From the NCBI GenBank assembly GCA_014190015.1, contig BJFT01000004.1:27159-91158 (forward strand): a stretch of 64,000 nt of DNA. The letters are read 5' to 3'. The translations under genes and the position numbers were made by a program. This document shows positions 8,871 to 17,221 of this stretch, piece by piece. The stretch comes from Actinomycetes bacterium. GTDB lineage: Bacteria > Actinomycetota > Actinomycetes > Nanopelagicales > Nanopelagicaceae. The notes below the pieces were generated by a model. The model searched no databases and was not told the origin of the DNA. It saw only the letters and a list, made by a program, of their open reading frames with translations. Numbering within the stretch: position 1 is the stretch's first letter; every line of letters starts with the position of its first letter.

Positions 8871-9494
8871 ATGTATATACCTAGACATTTTGCTGTTGAA
8901 GATGAAGTTGCACAAAGTTTCTTAAGCAATTTAAAGAGTGGTCACTTAGTCACCAATACCAGTCTTGGAATTTTATCCACACTCATACCCGTTACTTTTG
9001 ATGCAAAGCGTAATTCGATAATTGCACATTTAGCTCGCAGCAATTCGCAGTGGTCAGAAAAAACCAATCAAGAAGCACTCTTTATCAGCGCACCAGTGGA
9101 CGCATACATTTCACCGAGCTGGTACGCCTCAAAGCAAGAGCACGGAAAAGTTGTTCCAACTTGGGATTACATGTTGGCCCATGTTTATGGTGCCTTAGTA
9201 ATTCACGATGATTTGGAGTGGCTCCGCACAGCAGTATCTGATTTGACTGATGCCTTTGAATCCGGACGAGAAAAGCCCTGGAAGTTAGAAGAGGCACCAG
9301 ACGATTATGTGGCGGGACAATTGCGAGCAATCGTTGGCGTCGAACTCAAAGTTTCTCGCTTGGAGGTTTCATTTAAAATGAGTCAGAATAAAACAAAAGC
9401 TGACCTCGATGGTGTTATCGCAGGTTTACGTGTAGATAAACGCGAAGATGCCGCGAATGAAGTTAAAGGTTTGCGTCCGGAAAAAAAGAATTGA
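8871..9494 (+). CDS. PaiB-like FMN-binding negative transcriptional regulator family protein
   Basis: A 207-residue protein of the PaiB/FMN-binding split-barrel family. It begins with the diagnostic MYIPRHFAVED and contains HLARSNSQW, a YISPSWYASK segment and VPTWDYMLAHVYG, which in the family lie around the FMN and dimer interface. In Bacillus subtilis PaiB affects sporulation and protease genes; elsewhere the role is unknown and flavin-dependent redox or stress functions have been suggested. The ATG follows the SMR stop immediately, so it is in the same operon. Confidence 0.9.
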   Translation: MYIPRHFAVEDEVAQSFLSNLKSGHLVTNTSLGILSTLIPVTFDAKRNSIIAHLARSNSQWSEKTNQEALFISAPVDAYISPSWYASKQEHGKVVPTWDYMLAHVYGALVIHDDLEWLRTAVSDLTDAFESGREKPWKLEEAPDDYVAGQLRAIVGVELKVSRLEVSFKMSQNKTKADLDGVIAGLRVDKREDAANEVKGLRPEKKN

Positions 9495-9496
9495 AG

Positions 9497-10063
9497 ATGA
9501 AGTTATTTGGATTGCGCAAGACGGTAGCAATTGTCGCAACTTTAAACTTGCTTTATTTTTTGGTTGAGTTTTCCTTCGCACAAATCTTTGGATCGCTCTC
9601 ATTGCTCTCAGATAGCTTGGATTTCTTAGAGGATGCGTCGATTAATATTCTGATATTTATTGCTTTTGCTTGGTCGGTAATGGCTCGAAAAGTTCTCAGT
9701 TATGTTCTGGCTTTTTTACTCCTAATTCCTGGAGTCCTATTTATCTACTCGGCAATTTCAAGACTAAATGATCCAGTAGTGCCAAATGGTCGCGGCATGT
9801 CGATCATCGGAATTGGTGCATTAATTATTAATTTATATTGCGCATATATTTTAGTTAAACATAAGACAGAAGAGGGTGGGTTAGCCAAAGCTGCCTATTT
9901 ATCTGCGCGAAATGATGCCCTTGCCAATGTTTTGATTATTTGCGCCGGCGTTATTACTCTTTTTTGGCGCAGTCAGATTCCAGATCTGTTAATTGGATTA
10001 GTCATTTTTACGATGAACTTTGATGCGGCTGTTCAGGTAGTTAAATCACAGCGGCGAAAGTAG
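9497..10063 (+). CDS. Cation diffusion facilitator-like membrane protein
   Basis: About 188 residues with six hydrophobic segments. Helix 2 carries SLSLLSDSLDFLEDAS, where the SxxxxSDSxD pattern matches the metal-site Asp of CDF transporters. A second cluster, SARNDALANVLIICAGV in helix 5, matches the second half of the site (NDxxxN). The cytoplasmic C-terminal domain of full CDFs is missing, as in short family members. The metal is unknown. Start: ATG at 9497; an in-frame TTG at 9491 overlaps the previous stop and is possible. The 3' end lies three bases from the convergent tRNA-Val gene. Confidence 0.82.
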   Translation: MKLFGLRKTVAIVATLNLLYFLVEFSFAQIFGSLSLLSDSLDFLEDASINILIFIAFAWSVMARKVLSYVLAFLLLIPGVLFIYSAISRLNDPVVPNGRGMSIIGIGALIINLYCAYILVKHKTEEGGLAKAAYLSARNDALANVLIICAGVITLFWRSQIPDLLIGLVIFTMNFDAAVQVVKSQRRK

Positions 10064-10066
10064 TAG

Positions 10067-10138
10067 TGGACGATACTGGGATCGAACCAGTGACCCCCAC
10101 AATGTCAATGTGGTGCTCTACCGCTGAGCCAATCGTCC
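10067..10138 (-). tRNA. tRNA-Val (anticodon GAC)
   Basis: A complete 72-nt cloverleaf on the minus strand: acceptor GGACGAT/ATCGTCC, D arm GCTC..GAGC, anticodon arm CCACA-TTGACAT-TGTGG with GAC at the centre, and T arm ACTGG-TTCGATC-CCAGT. The genome does not encode CCA here. It is read away from the cupin gene, in the same direction as the Cys and Gly tRNAs. Confidence 0.97.
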
Positions 10139-10167
10139 TTAGGTGGAAGAACTATACAACAGCCAAA

Positions 10168-10515
10168 TTAGCGACCGAAATCGTCCTCGATACGCTCAAT
10201 ATCATCTTCGCCAAAGTACGTTCCAGTTTGAACTTCAATGAAAACAACTTCATTGCTTCCGATGTTTGCAATTCGGTGTAGTTGACCCTTAGCAATCGAA
10301 ATCGTGTCACCGGAGGAAAGCTTTGAAACTTTTCCTTCTAACGTAACTTCAGCATCGCCTTGAACAATGAACCAGTGTTCGGCTCGTTTTTGGTGGCGTT
10401 GGTAAGAAAGTCGTTTTCCTGGCAAAACATAAATGCACTTTGTTTTATGAATTGCACTCTCTTGTAAGATTTCAAAACGACCCCACGGACGTTGTGACTC
10501 ATCTTCGGAATTCAT
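10168..10515 (-). CDS. Mannose-6-phosphate isomerase type II-like cupin protein
   Basis: A 115-residue single-domain cupin that matches the C-terminal PMI domain of ManC-type bifunctional enzymes: RPWGRFEIL, the GKRLSYQRHQKRAEHW metal-binding first cupin motif (H and E ligands), and the second motif with GDTISIAKGQLHRI and VFIEVQTGTYFGEDDI. It could interconvert mannose-6-phosphate and fructose-6-phosphate for mannoside synthesis (GDP-mannose feeds the PimA pathway), but stand-alone domains of this kind are also annotated only as cupins. It lies between tRNA-Cys and tRNA-Val on the same strand. The last three residues and stop are 29 bases from tRNA-Val. Confidence 0.85.
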   Translation of the reverse strand: MNSEDESQRPWGRFEILQESAIHKTKCIYVLPGKRLSYQRHQKRAEHWFIVQGDAEVTLEGKVSKLSSGDTISIAKGQLHRIANIGSNEVVFIEVQTGTYFGEDDIERIEDDFGR

Positions 10516-10573
10516 AGAGAGATTCTTTCATTCTTATTGGTCAATGGTCATGCTTATTCATATTGATTAGTAA

Positions 10574-10647
10574 TGGAGGTGGAAACGGGATTTGAACCCG
10601 TGTAGAGGGATTTGCAGTCCCTTGCCTCGCCTCTCGGCCATTCCACC
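10574..10647 (-). tRNA. tRNA-Cys (anticodon GCA)
   Basis: A minus-strand cloverleaf with acceptor GGTGGAA/TTCCACC, anticodon loop CTGCAAA (GCA at centre) on a GGGA/TCCC stem, and T arm CGGG-TTCAAAT-CCCG. Unlike the two neighbouring tRNAs, a 3' CCA is encoded (74 nt including it). Confidence 0.96.
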
Positions 10648-10709
10648 ATAGAAAGACCGCCACTTTTATCTTTTACATTTGTAAAGATCTGTAAGTGGCG
10701 GTGAATCAG

Positions 10710-10782
10710 AGCGGACGACCGGGTTCGAACCGGCGACCTGAACCTTGGCAAGGTTCCGCGCTACCAACTGCGCTACGTCCGC
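10710..10782 (-). tRNA. tRNA-Gly (anticodon GCC)
   Basis: A minus-strand 73-nt cloverleaf with acceptor GCGGACG/CGTCCGC, anticodon arm GAACC-TTGCCAA-GGTTC (GCC at centre) and T arm CCGG-TTCGAAC-CCGG. It is first in the Gly-Cys-Val series, an order common in Actinobacteria. Confidence 0.97.
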
Positions 10783-10842
10783 GTATTGCAGGGCAAAATC
10801 TATCGCATGAGTGCGTAAGAGCCAAAGCGAGTGGCTAACGAC

Positions 10843-10848
10843 TAAGTT
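10843..10848 (+). promoter_or_regulatory. -10 element, leaderless promoter of pabB
   Basis: TAAGTT is followed by six bases and the pabB ATG at 10855. It lies in the 72-base gap after the divergent tRNA-Gly gene. Confidence 0.5.
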
Positions 10849-10854
10849 GTCCGC

Positions 10855-11850
10855 ATGAACGCAGGGGTTGAGCCGATCTTTTGGATGGGCAATCGGTTTG
10901 CAACTGGTTTGCAGCTGGTGACGCACGACCCCCGAGAAATTACTGCAGATGGTTTCTGGGCTGTATCCATTTCATTTGAAGGCCAATGGACATGTGCAAA
11001 ATTCTCTGAAGTAAAGCAATCCGAATTTATTTCTGAGGGTTCTGCATTTGTTACGGACGAGTTTGTGTCTTCAATGAATCAACAGGATTACGTTTCGTAT
11101 GTATCTGGCATTCAAGAAGACATATCTGCTGGTGAGGTTTATCAGGTAAACGCATGTCGGATTCTGAGCGCAACTATTGCCCCTGATTTTTCTCTGTCGC
11201 CGCTCTTTTCTTCAATTCTCAATAACAATCCGGCGCCATACGCCTCCTATCTTCGAATACCTGGACTTGAAATTGCATCAGCTTCACCTGAGCTCTTTCT
11301 AAAACGGAGTGGTTCAAAGGTAACTTCATCTCCAATTAAGGGCACAAGACCTTCTGGGGGATCTGATTTCGGAAGCAAGGATCAAGCCGAAAATATAATG
11401 ATTGTTGATTTGATTCGAAATGATCTTGGTCAAATTTGCAAAGATGGTTCTATCGATGTCCCACGTTTATTAGCAGTGGAAGTGCACCCCGGACTAGATC
11501 ATTTGGTTTCAGATGTCACTGGTGAGTTGAAGGATGATTTGAATTGGCAACAAGTTATTACTCCGCTGCTGCCACCAGGATCTGTCAGTGGTGCACCTAA
11601 ATCATCTGCTATTCGGATAATTGCAGAGCATGAAAATAATCGTGGACCTTATTGCGGAGCATTAGGTTGGATCCAAGGTGATTCATGTGAATTAGCCGTT
11701 GCAATCAGAACTTTTTGGAAAGATGGCAATGTTTTGAAATTTGGAACAGGCGCAGGAATAACATGGGCCAGTGACCCCCAATCTGAATGGGAAGAAACAG
11801 AGCTAAAGGCCCAGCGGCTGGTCAAGATTGCATCAGGAGAGATTTTATGA
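10855..11850 (+). CDS. pabB: Aminodeoxychorismate synthase component I (chorismate-binding)
   Basis: A 331-residue chorismate-binding enzyme. The C-terminal catalytic domain is complete: EISAGEVYQVNACR-like QEDISAGEVYQVNACR, SASPELFLKR, PIKGTRPSGG, NIMIVDLIRNDLGQIC, LVSDVTGELK, PPGSVSGAPK and GPYCGALGWI. It converts chorismate, with ammonia from PabA, to 4-amino-4-deoxychorismate for folate. The N-terminal region preceding this domain in full-length TrpE/PabB (over 100 residues) is largely missing, so it is a short-form PabB. No glutaminase gene is nearby. The assignment to PabB rather than TrpE rests on the following pabC, which it overlaps (ATGA). Confidence 0.92.
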   Translation: MNAGVEPIFWMGNRFATGLQLVTHDPREITADGFWAVSISFEGQWTCAKFSEVKQSEFISEGSAFVTDEFVSSMNQQDYVSYVSGIQEDISAGEVYQVNACRILSATIAPDFSLSPLFSSILNNNPAPYASYLRIPGLEIASASPELFLKRSGSKVTSSPIKGTRPSGGSDFGSKDQAENIMIVDLIRNDLGQICKDGSIDVPRLLAVEVHPGLDHLVSDVTGELKDDLNWQQVITPLLPPGSVSGAPKSSAIRIIAEHENNRGPYCGALGWIQGDSCELAVAIRTFWKDGNVLKFGTGAGITWASDPQSEWEETELKAQRLVKIASGEIL

Positions 11851-12614
11851 AGATTTGGTTCAATGATGCATTAGTTGATGCGCAATCAGATCTCCTCGCA
11901 GCAGATAACTGGCCAGAAGGTTTTGGCGTCTTCGAAACCATTAAAACTGTTGATGGAATTCCGTATGCATTAAATAGGCATATGCGAAGAGCACTTGATG
12001 CAGGGGCACGGGTTGGCGTTTCTATTCCTAATGAAGAACGCGTACGTACAGCAATAGATGTTTTACTTGCCGAAGTTAGCCATCCGATCGGCAGATTGCG
12101 TTTACTTTTTAAAAATGATGGCACATTTATTGCAACTCACGACGCATATACCGAAATTAACCACAACTTAAAGTTGTGTACACATTCGGTACGCATTGAT
12201 ATTCAAGGAGTACCGAGTAAAACGTTTCCATATACCTCTCGTTTAGAAATTTTAGAATCTGCAAAATCTCGTGGATGCGACGAAGCGATAGTCATCAACA
12301 GCAATCACGAAGTTTGCGAAGCTGCTGTTTCGAACCTGATTTTTTACACGAACGGCATGTGGGTTACTCCACCAATTGTTCAGGGGGTTCTGCCGGGAGT
12401 TATGCGCGCTTTAGTTGTCGAAAATTTGCCAGTGAAGGTCAGAAAAATAGACACGAATGACCTCTCGCATGTGCAGGCAGCATTAGTGATTTCAAGTTTG
12501 AAAATAGCGATACCTGTTCAGAGCATTGATGGGCGAGTGATGCCGGATCTGCCAATTAGTGAATTGTTTGCGCAACAAATCCGAGAAATGGCAGTACGGA
12601 CTTCGGTAGGCTAG
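11847..12614 (+). CDS. pabC: Aminodeoxychorismate lyase (class IV aminotransferase)
   Basis: A 255-residue fold-type IV PLP enzyme that cleaves aminodeoxychorismate to p-aminobenzoate and pyruvate. Visible features are the N-terminal WFNDALVDA with [13 protein letters not shown], the LNRHMRRAL segment, the likely PLP lysine in [12 protein letters not shown], the EAAVSNLIF motif and the [12 protein letters not shown] phosphate-binding loop. The ATG at 11847 overlaps the pabB stop as ATGA; the longer frame to 11787 lies inside pabB and is not needed. It ends two codons before the thrS start, and its stop lies within the thrS promoter spacer. Confidence 0.92.
   Translation: MKIWFNDALVDAQSDLLAADNWPEGFGVFETIKTVDGIPYALNRHMRRALDAGARVGVSIPNEERVRTAIDVLLAEVSHPIGRLRLLFKNDGTFIATHDAYTEINHNLKLCTHSVRIDIQGVPSKTFPYTSRLEILESAKSRGCDEAIVINSNHEVCEAAVSNLIFYTNGMWVTPPIVQGVLPGVMRALVVENLPVKVRKIDTNDLSHVQAALVISSLKIAIPVQSIDGRVMPDLPISELFAQQIREMAVRTSVG
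12607..12612 (+). promoter_or_regulatory. -10 element, leaderless promoter of thrS
   Basis: TAGGCT is followed by six bases and the ATG at 12619. It overlaps the pabC stop codon. The hexamer is identical to those before ruvC and the EF-G-like gene. Confidence 0.55.
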
Positions 12615-12618
12615 GGGC

Positions 12619-14607
12619 ATGTCCGAGATTTCAATCACCGTTGATGGTGTTGCCGTCAACGTTGCGGCAGATCAAAAACCAACACAGATTTTCGCAGATA
12701 AAAAAGATGTAGTTGTCTGCAAAATTAATGGCGAATTAAAAGATTTGTGGAGTGATTTAGTATCTGGTGACTCCATTGAATCAGTGACGATTTCTTCTCC
12801 CGAAGGACTCGCAGTTCTGCGTCATTCAACTGCTCACGTAATGGCACAAGCAGTGCAGAGTATTTTCTCAGGTACGAGACTAGGTATTGGTCCGCCAATT
12901 ACTGATGGTTTTTATTACGACTTCGATCCAGAGCGTCCTTTTAATCCAGATGATTTTGAAAAAATAGAGTCTGCAATGCGAAAAATCATCAAAGATGGTC
13001 AGAGATTCAAACGCCGCATTACTTCCGAATCGGATGCTCTGAAAGAACTTGCTCACGAACCGTATAAGTGCGAATTAATCGGTTTGAAATCTGGCGCAGG
13101 TGAAGAAGCAAGTGTTGAAGTTGGTGGAGCTGAATTAACGATTTATGACAACCTAGGTAGAGATGGCCAACCAGTGTGGAGCGATTTGTGTCGAGGTCCT
13201 CACTTGCCCTCAACAAAACATATTCCTGCATTTAAATTAATGAGAAGTGCTGCGGCATATTGGCGAGGTTCAGAAAAGAATCCAATGCTGCAGAGAATTT
13301 ATGGAACCGCATGGCCAACTCAAGAAGAACTGACTGCTCATCTTGAGTTACTGGCAGAGGCAGAAAAACGCGATCACCGCAGATTAGGTAATGAATTAGA
13401 TTTGTTTTCTTTTCCAGAAGAAATCGGTTCTGGTTTGGCAGTTTTTCATCCTAAGGGCGGCATTATTCGCCGCGCGATGGAAGATTACTCCCGCATCCGT
13501 CATGAAGAAGAAGGTTACGAATTCGTTTACTCACCACACTTAACTAAGGCCGCTCTCTTTGAAACATCAGGTCACTTGGATTGGTACTCAGAGGGCATGT
13601 ATCCACCAATGATTTTGGATGAAGAACATCATCCAAATGGAACCATTAAAAAAGCTGGGCAGCAGTATTACATGAAGCCGATGAACTGCCCATTTCATAA
13701 TTTAATTTTCCGCGCACGAGGACGTTCATATCGCGAGTTGCCACTGAGATTATTCGAATTTGGAACTGTTTATCGATACGAAAAATCAGGCGTAATGCAC
13801 GGGCTTACTCGTGCTCGTGGCTTTACACAGGATGATGCGCATATTTATTGCACCAAAGAGCAAATGCCAAATGAATTGGATTCGCTATTAACTTTCGTTT
13901 TGAATTTACTGCGTGATTACGGACTCAACGATTTCTATCTAGAACTTTCAACTCGAAATCCTGAAAAATCTGTTGGCGATGATAAGGATTGGACTGAAGC
14001 GACAGAGGCTCTTCGAAAAGCTGCAGAAGCACAGAAATTAGAGTTAGTTCTTGACGAAGGTGGAGCGGCGTTCTACGGTCCAAAGATTTCGGTTCAGGCA
14101 AAAGATGCCATTGGCAGAACATGGCAGATGTCCACGATCCAAGTTGATTTCCAATTACCTCAACGTTTTGAACTTGAGTACTCAGCTGCAGATGGAACAC
14201 GTCAACGTCCGGTAATGATTCACCGCGCACTATTTGGTTCTATTGAACGATTCTTTGGTGTTCTGACCGAGCATTACTCAGGTGCTTTCCCACCATGGTT
14301 AGCTCCATTGCAAGCAGTTGGTATTCCAGTTGCTGATGCATTTGCAGATTATTTAGCAGATGTCATTTCTCAAATGAAGAAAGCCGGTATTCGCGCTGAA
14401 TTAGATGCCTCCGATGATCGCATGCAGAAGAAAGTTCGTAATGCTCAAATGCAGAAAGTTCCATTCATGGTTATTGCAGGAGAAGAAGATCAAAAGGCTG
14501 GCGCTGTTTCATTTAGATATCGAAATGGCGAACAGAAGAATGGAATTCCAATTGCGCAAGCGATTGCAGAGATTAAAGATTCTGTGAACAAACGAATTCA
14601 GGTATAA
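12619..14607 (+). CDS. thrS: Threonyl-tRNA synthetase
   Basis: A 662-residue class II synthetase. Domain order: N-terminal TGS domain (residues 1-60), the N2 editing/SAD domain with [11 protein letters not shown] near residue 72 and the [14 protein letters not shown] segment near 195, the catalytic core with [13 protein letters not shown] (Zn-binding Cys), motif 2 [20 protein letters not shown], and motif 3 [15 protein letters not shown], then the anticodon-binding domain ending in [16 protein letters not shown]. Length is normal. It stands at the head of the thrS-HIT-pgsA-acyltransferase-pimA region, the same order as in Mycobacterium tuberculosis. Confidence 0.98.
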   Translation: MSEISITVDGVAVNVAADQKPTQIFADKKDVVVCKINGELKDLWSDLVSGDSIESVTISSPEGLAVLRHSTAHVMAQAVQSIFSGTRLGIGPPITDGFYYDFDPERPFNPDDFEKIESAMRKIIKDGQRFKRRITSESDALKELAHEPYKCELIGLKSGAGEEASVEVGGAELTIYDNLGRDGQPVWSDLCRGPHLPSTKHIPAFKLMRSAAAYWRGSEKNPMLQRIYGTAWPTQEELTAHLELLAEAEKRDHRRLGNELDLFSFPEEIGSGLAVFHPKGGIIRRAMEDYSRIRHEEEGYEFVYSPHLTKAALFETSGHLDWYSEGMYPPMILDEEHHPNGTIKKAGQQYYMKPMNCPFHNLIFRARGRSYRELPLRLFEFGTVYRYEKSGVMHGLTRARGFTQDDAHIYCTKEQMPNELDSLLTFVLNLLRDYGLNDFYLELSTRNPEKSVGDDKDWTEATEALRKAAEAQKLELVLDEGGAAFYGPKISVQAKDAIGRTWQMSTIQVDFQLPQRFELEYSAADGTRQRPVMIHRALFGSIERFFGVLTEHYSGAFPPWLAPLQAVGIPVADAFADYLADVISQMKKAGIRAELDASDDRMQKKVRNAQMQKVPFMVIAGEEDQKAGAVSFRYRNGEQKNGIPIAQAIAEIKDSVNKRIQV

Positions 14608-14610
14608 AGG

Positions 14611-15144
14611 ATGCATCTAGAAGGTGGCGCAGGTATTCCTGATGCCTGGGGGCGTTTATGGGCTCCACATCGCATGGAGTACCTCAAAGGCGAAAATAGA
14701 CCTTTAGAAGGCAACAGTGTTGCTTGCCCTTTTTGCACAATTCCATCATTAAGTGATGAAGACGGACTCATTGTTCACCGTGGCAAAGAAGCCTATGTAG
14801 TTATGAATCTATATCCATACAACGCTGGACATCTTTTAGTGTGCGCATACCGACACGTTGCAGATTTAACTGATCTCACAGAAACAGAGCGAAATGAAAT
14901 TTCATTTCTGAGTTCTCAAGCCATGAAAACCATTCGTAGAGTTTCTGGTGCTGCAGGATTTAATCTAGGAATGAATCAAGGGGCAATCTCTGGCGCAGGA
15001 GTTGCCGAACATATTCATCAGCACGTAGTTCCACGATGGGGCGGCGATGCCAATTTCATGCCGATAATCGGTCAAACTAAAGTATTACCGCAACTACTTG
15101 CTCAGACTCGAAGTGATCTTGCAGCTGGTTGGATTAACGACTAA
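14611..15144 (+). CDS. HIT-family protein, Ap4A phosphorylase-like
   Basis: A 177-residue histidine-triad hydrolase/phosphorylase. The triad is EHIHQHVV (H134, H136, H138). A CPFC pair (C39, C42) and H-containing downstream stretch suggest the zinc site of this subgroup. The N-terminal DAWGRLWAPHRMEYL is characteristic of the actinobacterial protein next to thrS and pgsA, whose mycobacterial member (Rv2613c) acts as a diadenosine tetraphosphate phosphorylase. Function by homology: clearance of Ap4A, which aminoacyl-tRNA synthetases make as a by-product, consistent with its place three bases after thrS. It overlaps the convergent gene by 11 bases. Confidence 0.92.
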   Translation: MHLEGGAGIPDAWGRLWAPHRMEYLKGENRPLEGNSVACPFCTIPSLSDEDGLIVHRGKEAYVVMNLYPYNAGHLLVCAYRHVADLTDLTETERNEISFLSSQAMKTIRRVSGAAGFNLGMNQGAISGAGVAEHIHQHVVPRWGGDANFMPIIGQTKVLPQLLAQTRSDLAAGWIND

Positions 15145-15718
15145 TTTCGGAGAGATATTTTCTAACAATATCTACGCCAATTCTTTTTTCAATCAATAAC
15201 GGTATCGCAGGAAAGAGCAAACCTGCAGCGAATGCACCATCGCCCATTACTGCTAAATGAGATGCATACTCTTCGACAAACTCACTGACCAAGGTTTTAT
15301 GTTCTGGATCACTTGCGATTGTCTTCTCTGGTGTTTCTGAATAATCAATAATCTCTTGCGTTTCTAAACTAATCAGAGCACATGGCGCACCTAGGTCATC
15401 ATGTAGCACAAGATATGGCGTCACTACTTGATCAAAGAGCCTATTTGCCAGCAAGACCGCATCATCAAAATCTGCTTCACCCGAATCCAACTCCGTTACA
15501 AGAATTATGCGAGGTGTTTGAAAATCATCGAGTGCGCCCCAGTTGGCGACGGTTTGTTCATCAACTCCTGTGTTTGGATTAATGACGAAGATTGCAACAT
15601 CTTCTGATCCATCGGACTGCGCAACATATTTGCCGCCAAAGAGGCTGGCTACTGATTCGGGGTTGGCACTTGAGTGTCCGTACACGCTGATGGTGAGGTC
15701 GTGACTATGAGATGCCAT
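15134..15718 (-). CDS. P-loop-less EF-G-like G-domain protein
   Basis: A 194-residue protein whose middle and C-terminal parts follow the G-domain of elongation factor G: residues 41-60 (VAIFVINPNTGVDEQTVANW), 69-85 (PRIILVTELDSGEADF, where EF-G has an NKMD and GADF), 110-127 (GAPCALISLETQEIIDYS) and 166-191 (the region before the P-x-GSA element through GVDIVRKYL). The P-loop is absent: residues 14-22 read GHSSANPES in place of GHxDxGKT. No domains II-V follow. It should not bind GTP in the normal way. A TAGGCT hexamer six bases before the ATG argues that it is expressed. It is the only minus-strand gene in this operon region. Confidence 0.7.
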   Translation of the reverse strand: MASHSHDLTISVYGHSSANPESVASLFGGKYVAQSDGSEDVAIFVINPNTGVDEQTVANWGALDDFQTPRIILVTELDSGEADFDDAVLLANRLFDQVVTPYLVLHDDLGAPCALISLETQEIIDYSETPEKTIASDPEHKTLVSEFVEEYASHLAVMGDGAFAAGLLFPAIPLLIEKRIGVDIVRKYLSEISR

Positions 15719-15724
15719 GGGCTC

Positions 15725-15730
15725 AGCCTA
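15725..15730 (-). promoter_or_regulatory. -10 element of the EF-G-like gene, overlapping the pgsA promoter
   Basis: On the minus strand TAGGCT is followed by six bases and the ATG at 15718. It shares two bases with the pgsA -10 on the other strand. Confidence 0.55.
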
Positions 15731-15734
15731 CGAT
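15729..15734 (+). promoter_or_regulatory. -10 element, leaderless promoter of pgsA
   Basis: TACGAT is followed by seven bases and the ATG at 15742. It supports that start over the in-frame ATGs at 15712 and 15733. Confidence 0.5.
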
Positions 15735-15741
15735 GTGCCTA

Positions 15742-16335
15742 ATGATTAGTGATGTTTTAAAGCCAGCGGTCACGCGAATTATTTCGCCGGTGGCCAGATT
15801 CTTCCTACGAATCGGATTAACTCCTAACGCAGTTACTGCCATCGGTGCCTTTTGTGTTTTATGCAGTGCTTTATATTTTTTTCCACGCGGTGATTTCTTT
15901 GTTGGAACGCTCGTAATCAGTTTCTTTATGTTGAGTGATCTTTTCGATGGGGCAATGGCTCGAATTAGTTCACGAGGAGCCAGCAAATGGGGAGGATTCC
16001 TCGATTCAACTGTCGACAGAGTTGCCGATTCTTCGATTCTATTTGCTGTTTCAATTAACCTAATTAATCAAAACGATTCACTTTCGATTGTGTATTTGGT
16101 TGCAATTGTTACAGGAATGTTGATTCCCTACATAAGAGCCAAAGCTGAGAGTATGTCGATTGAATGCAGCGGTGGTATTGCTGAACGAACTGAGCGGGCA
16201 ATCATCCTCTTAGTCGGCACTGGACTGCATGGACTCGGTTTGAATTACTCGTTAGCAGTTAGCGCTTGGGTCTTAGCAATTCTCGGTTTAATAACTACAT
16301 GTCAACGATTGTTAATAGTAAAACGCGCGATTTAA
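15742..16335 (+). CDS. pgsA: Phosphatidylinositol phosphate synthase (CDP-alcohol phosphotransferase)
   Basis: A 197-residue membrane enzyme with about six helices. The CDP-alcohol phosphotransferase signature is complete: DLFDGAMAR followed by nine residues, then GGFLDSTVD (the four catalytic/metal aspartates). In Actinobacteria this locus makes phosphatidylinositol phosphate from CDP-diacylglycerol and inositol phosphate, the first step to PI mannosides; the adjacent acyltransferase and PimA genes support that reading over phosphatidylglycerophosphate synthase. Start chosen at 15742, where the family begins (DVLKPAVTRI) and where a leaderless promoter fits. Confidence 0.93.
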   Translation: MISDVLKPAVTRIISPVARFFLRIGLTPNAVTAIGAFCVLCSALYFFPRGDFFVGTLVISFFMLSDLFDGAMARISSRGASKWGGFLDSTVDRVADSSILFAVSINLINQNDSLSIVYLVAIVTGMLIPYIRAKAESMSIECSGGIAERTERAIILLVGTGLHGLGLNYSLAVSAWVLAILGLITTCQRLLIVKRAI

Positions 16336-16336
16336 G

Positions 16337-17221
16337 ATGAAAGATAGTTTCGTAGCCTGGGCTTACATTGTTGCTTGGAAATTGTTACGGGCACTTCCTG
16401 AAAAATCTGCATATTCCTTGTTTAATCGTGGAGCCCATCTGCTTGTTTCACGTAACGGCAAAAGTGTTCAAAGATTGCGCAACAACCTGATCCGCGTTAA
16501 TCCTGGTTTATCAGAGTCGCAGATGAGTAATCTCCTAGAAGATGCTATGGCTTCGTACATGCGATATTGGTGTGACACGTTTAGATTCCCAAATTGGGAT
16601 AAAGAACGGATTAATTCAACAGTCACCGTAACTCGAGAAGAGTTATTGGTCGATGGAATTAAGAGCGGTCGCGGCGTTATCGTTGCACTTCCACACGCAG
16701 GAAATTGGGATCACGCCGGAGCGTATTTCTGTTTAAAGGGAATTCATCTAGTTACCGTTGCTGAGAGATTAAAACCTGAGCGTTTGTTTAATGAGTTCCT
16801 TCGGTATCGCCAAGCTATGGGGATGGAAGTTTTAGCGTTGGATTCCAGATCAATAGCAACGTTGGCACAACGTCTGCGCGAGGGACATCTGATCGCATTA
16901 GTTGCAGATAGAGATCTTTCTAAATCAGGTATCGACGTAGATTTTTTTGGAAAACCTGCACGGATGCCAGCAGGCCCTGCTGTTCTGGCTTTGAAGACCG
17001 GAGCGATATTTCTAACTGCGTTTGTGAATTACACGAAAGATGGAATTCACATAACCTTTGATGAAATTTCAATTCCCGAATCTGGATCTCAAGAAGAAAA
17101 AGTTTCTGTGCTGGTTCAAAAATCAGCTGATAATTTCGAGCAAGGAATTCGCAAACATCCACAAGATTGGCACATGCTTCAAAGGATTTGGATTGATGAA
17201 GATTTCAAGGAGCGCGTCTAA
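16337..17221 (+). CDS. Phosphatidylinositol mannoside acyltransferase (LpxL/HtrB family)
   Basis: A 294-residue membrane-associated acyltransferase. The catalytic HX4D motif is H120-AGNW-D125 within ALPHAGNWDHAG; further family segments are AERLKPERLFNEF, RQAMGMEVLAL, LIALVADRDLSKSGIDVDFFG and MPAGPAVLAL. In Mycobacterium the orthologous gene (Rv2611c, patA) acylates the mannose of PIM1/PIM2 on the cytoplasmic face. It lies one base after pgsA and overlaps pimA by one base (TAATG), so the three PIM genes form one unit. Confidence 0.93.
   Translation: MKDSFVAWAYIVAWKLLRALPEKSAYSLFNRGAHLLVSRNGKSVQRLRNNLIRVNPGLSESQMSNLLEDAMASYMRYWCDTFRFPNWDKERINSTVTVTREELLVDGIKSGRGVIVALPHAGNWDHAGAYFCLKGIHLVTVAERLKPERLFNEFLRYRQAMGMEVLALDSRSIATLAQRLREGHLIALVADRDLSKSGIDVDFFGKPARMPAGPAVLALKTGAIFLTAFVNYTKDGIHITFDEISIPESGSQEEKVSVLVQKSADNFEQGIRKHPQDWHMLQRIWIDEDFKERV

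Noticed and set aside
11355..11363. Possible sequencing errors or frameshifts in pabB because of its short N-terminus
   Set aside because: The frame is intact through all catalytic motifs, the start has a leaderless promoter at the correct distance, and tRNA-Gly lies only 72 bases upstream, so no missing exon-like part fits.
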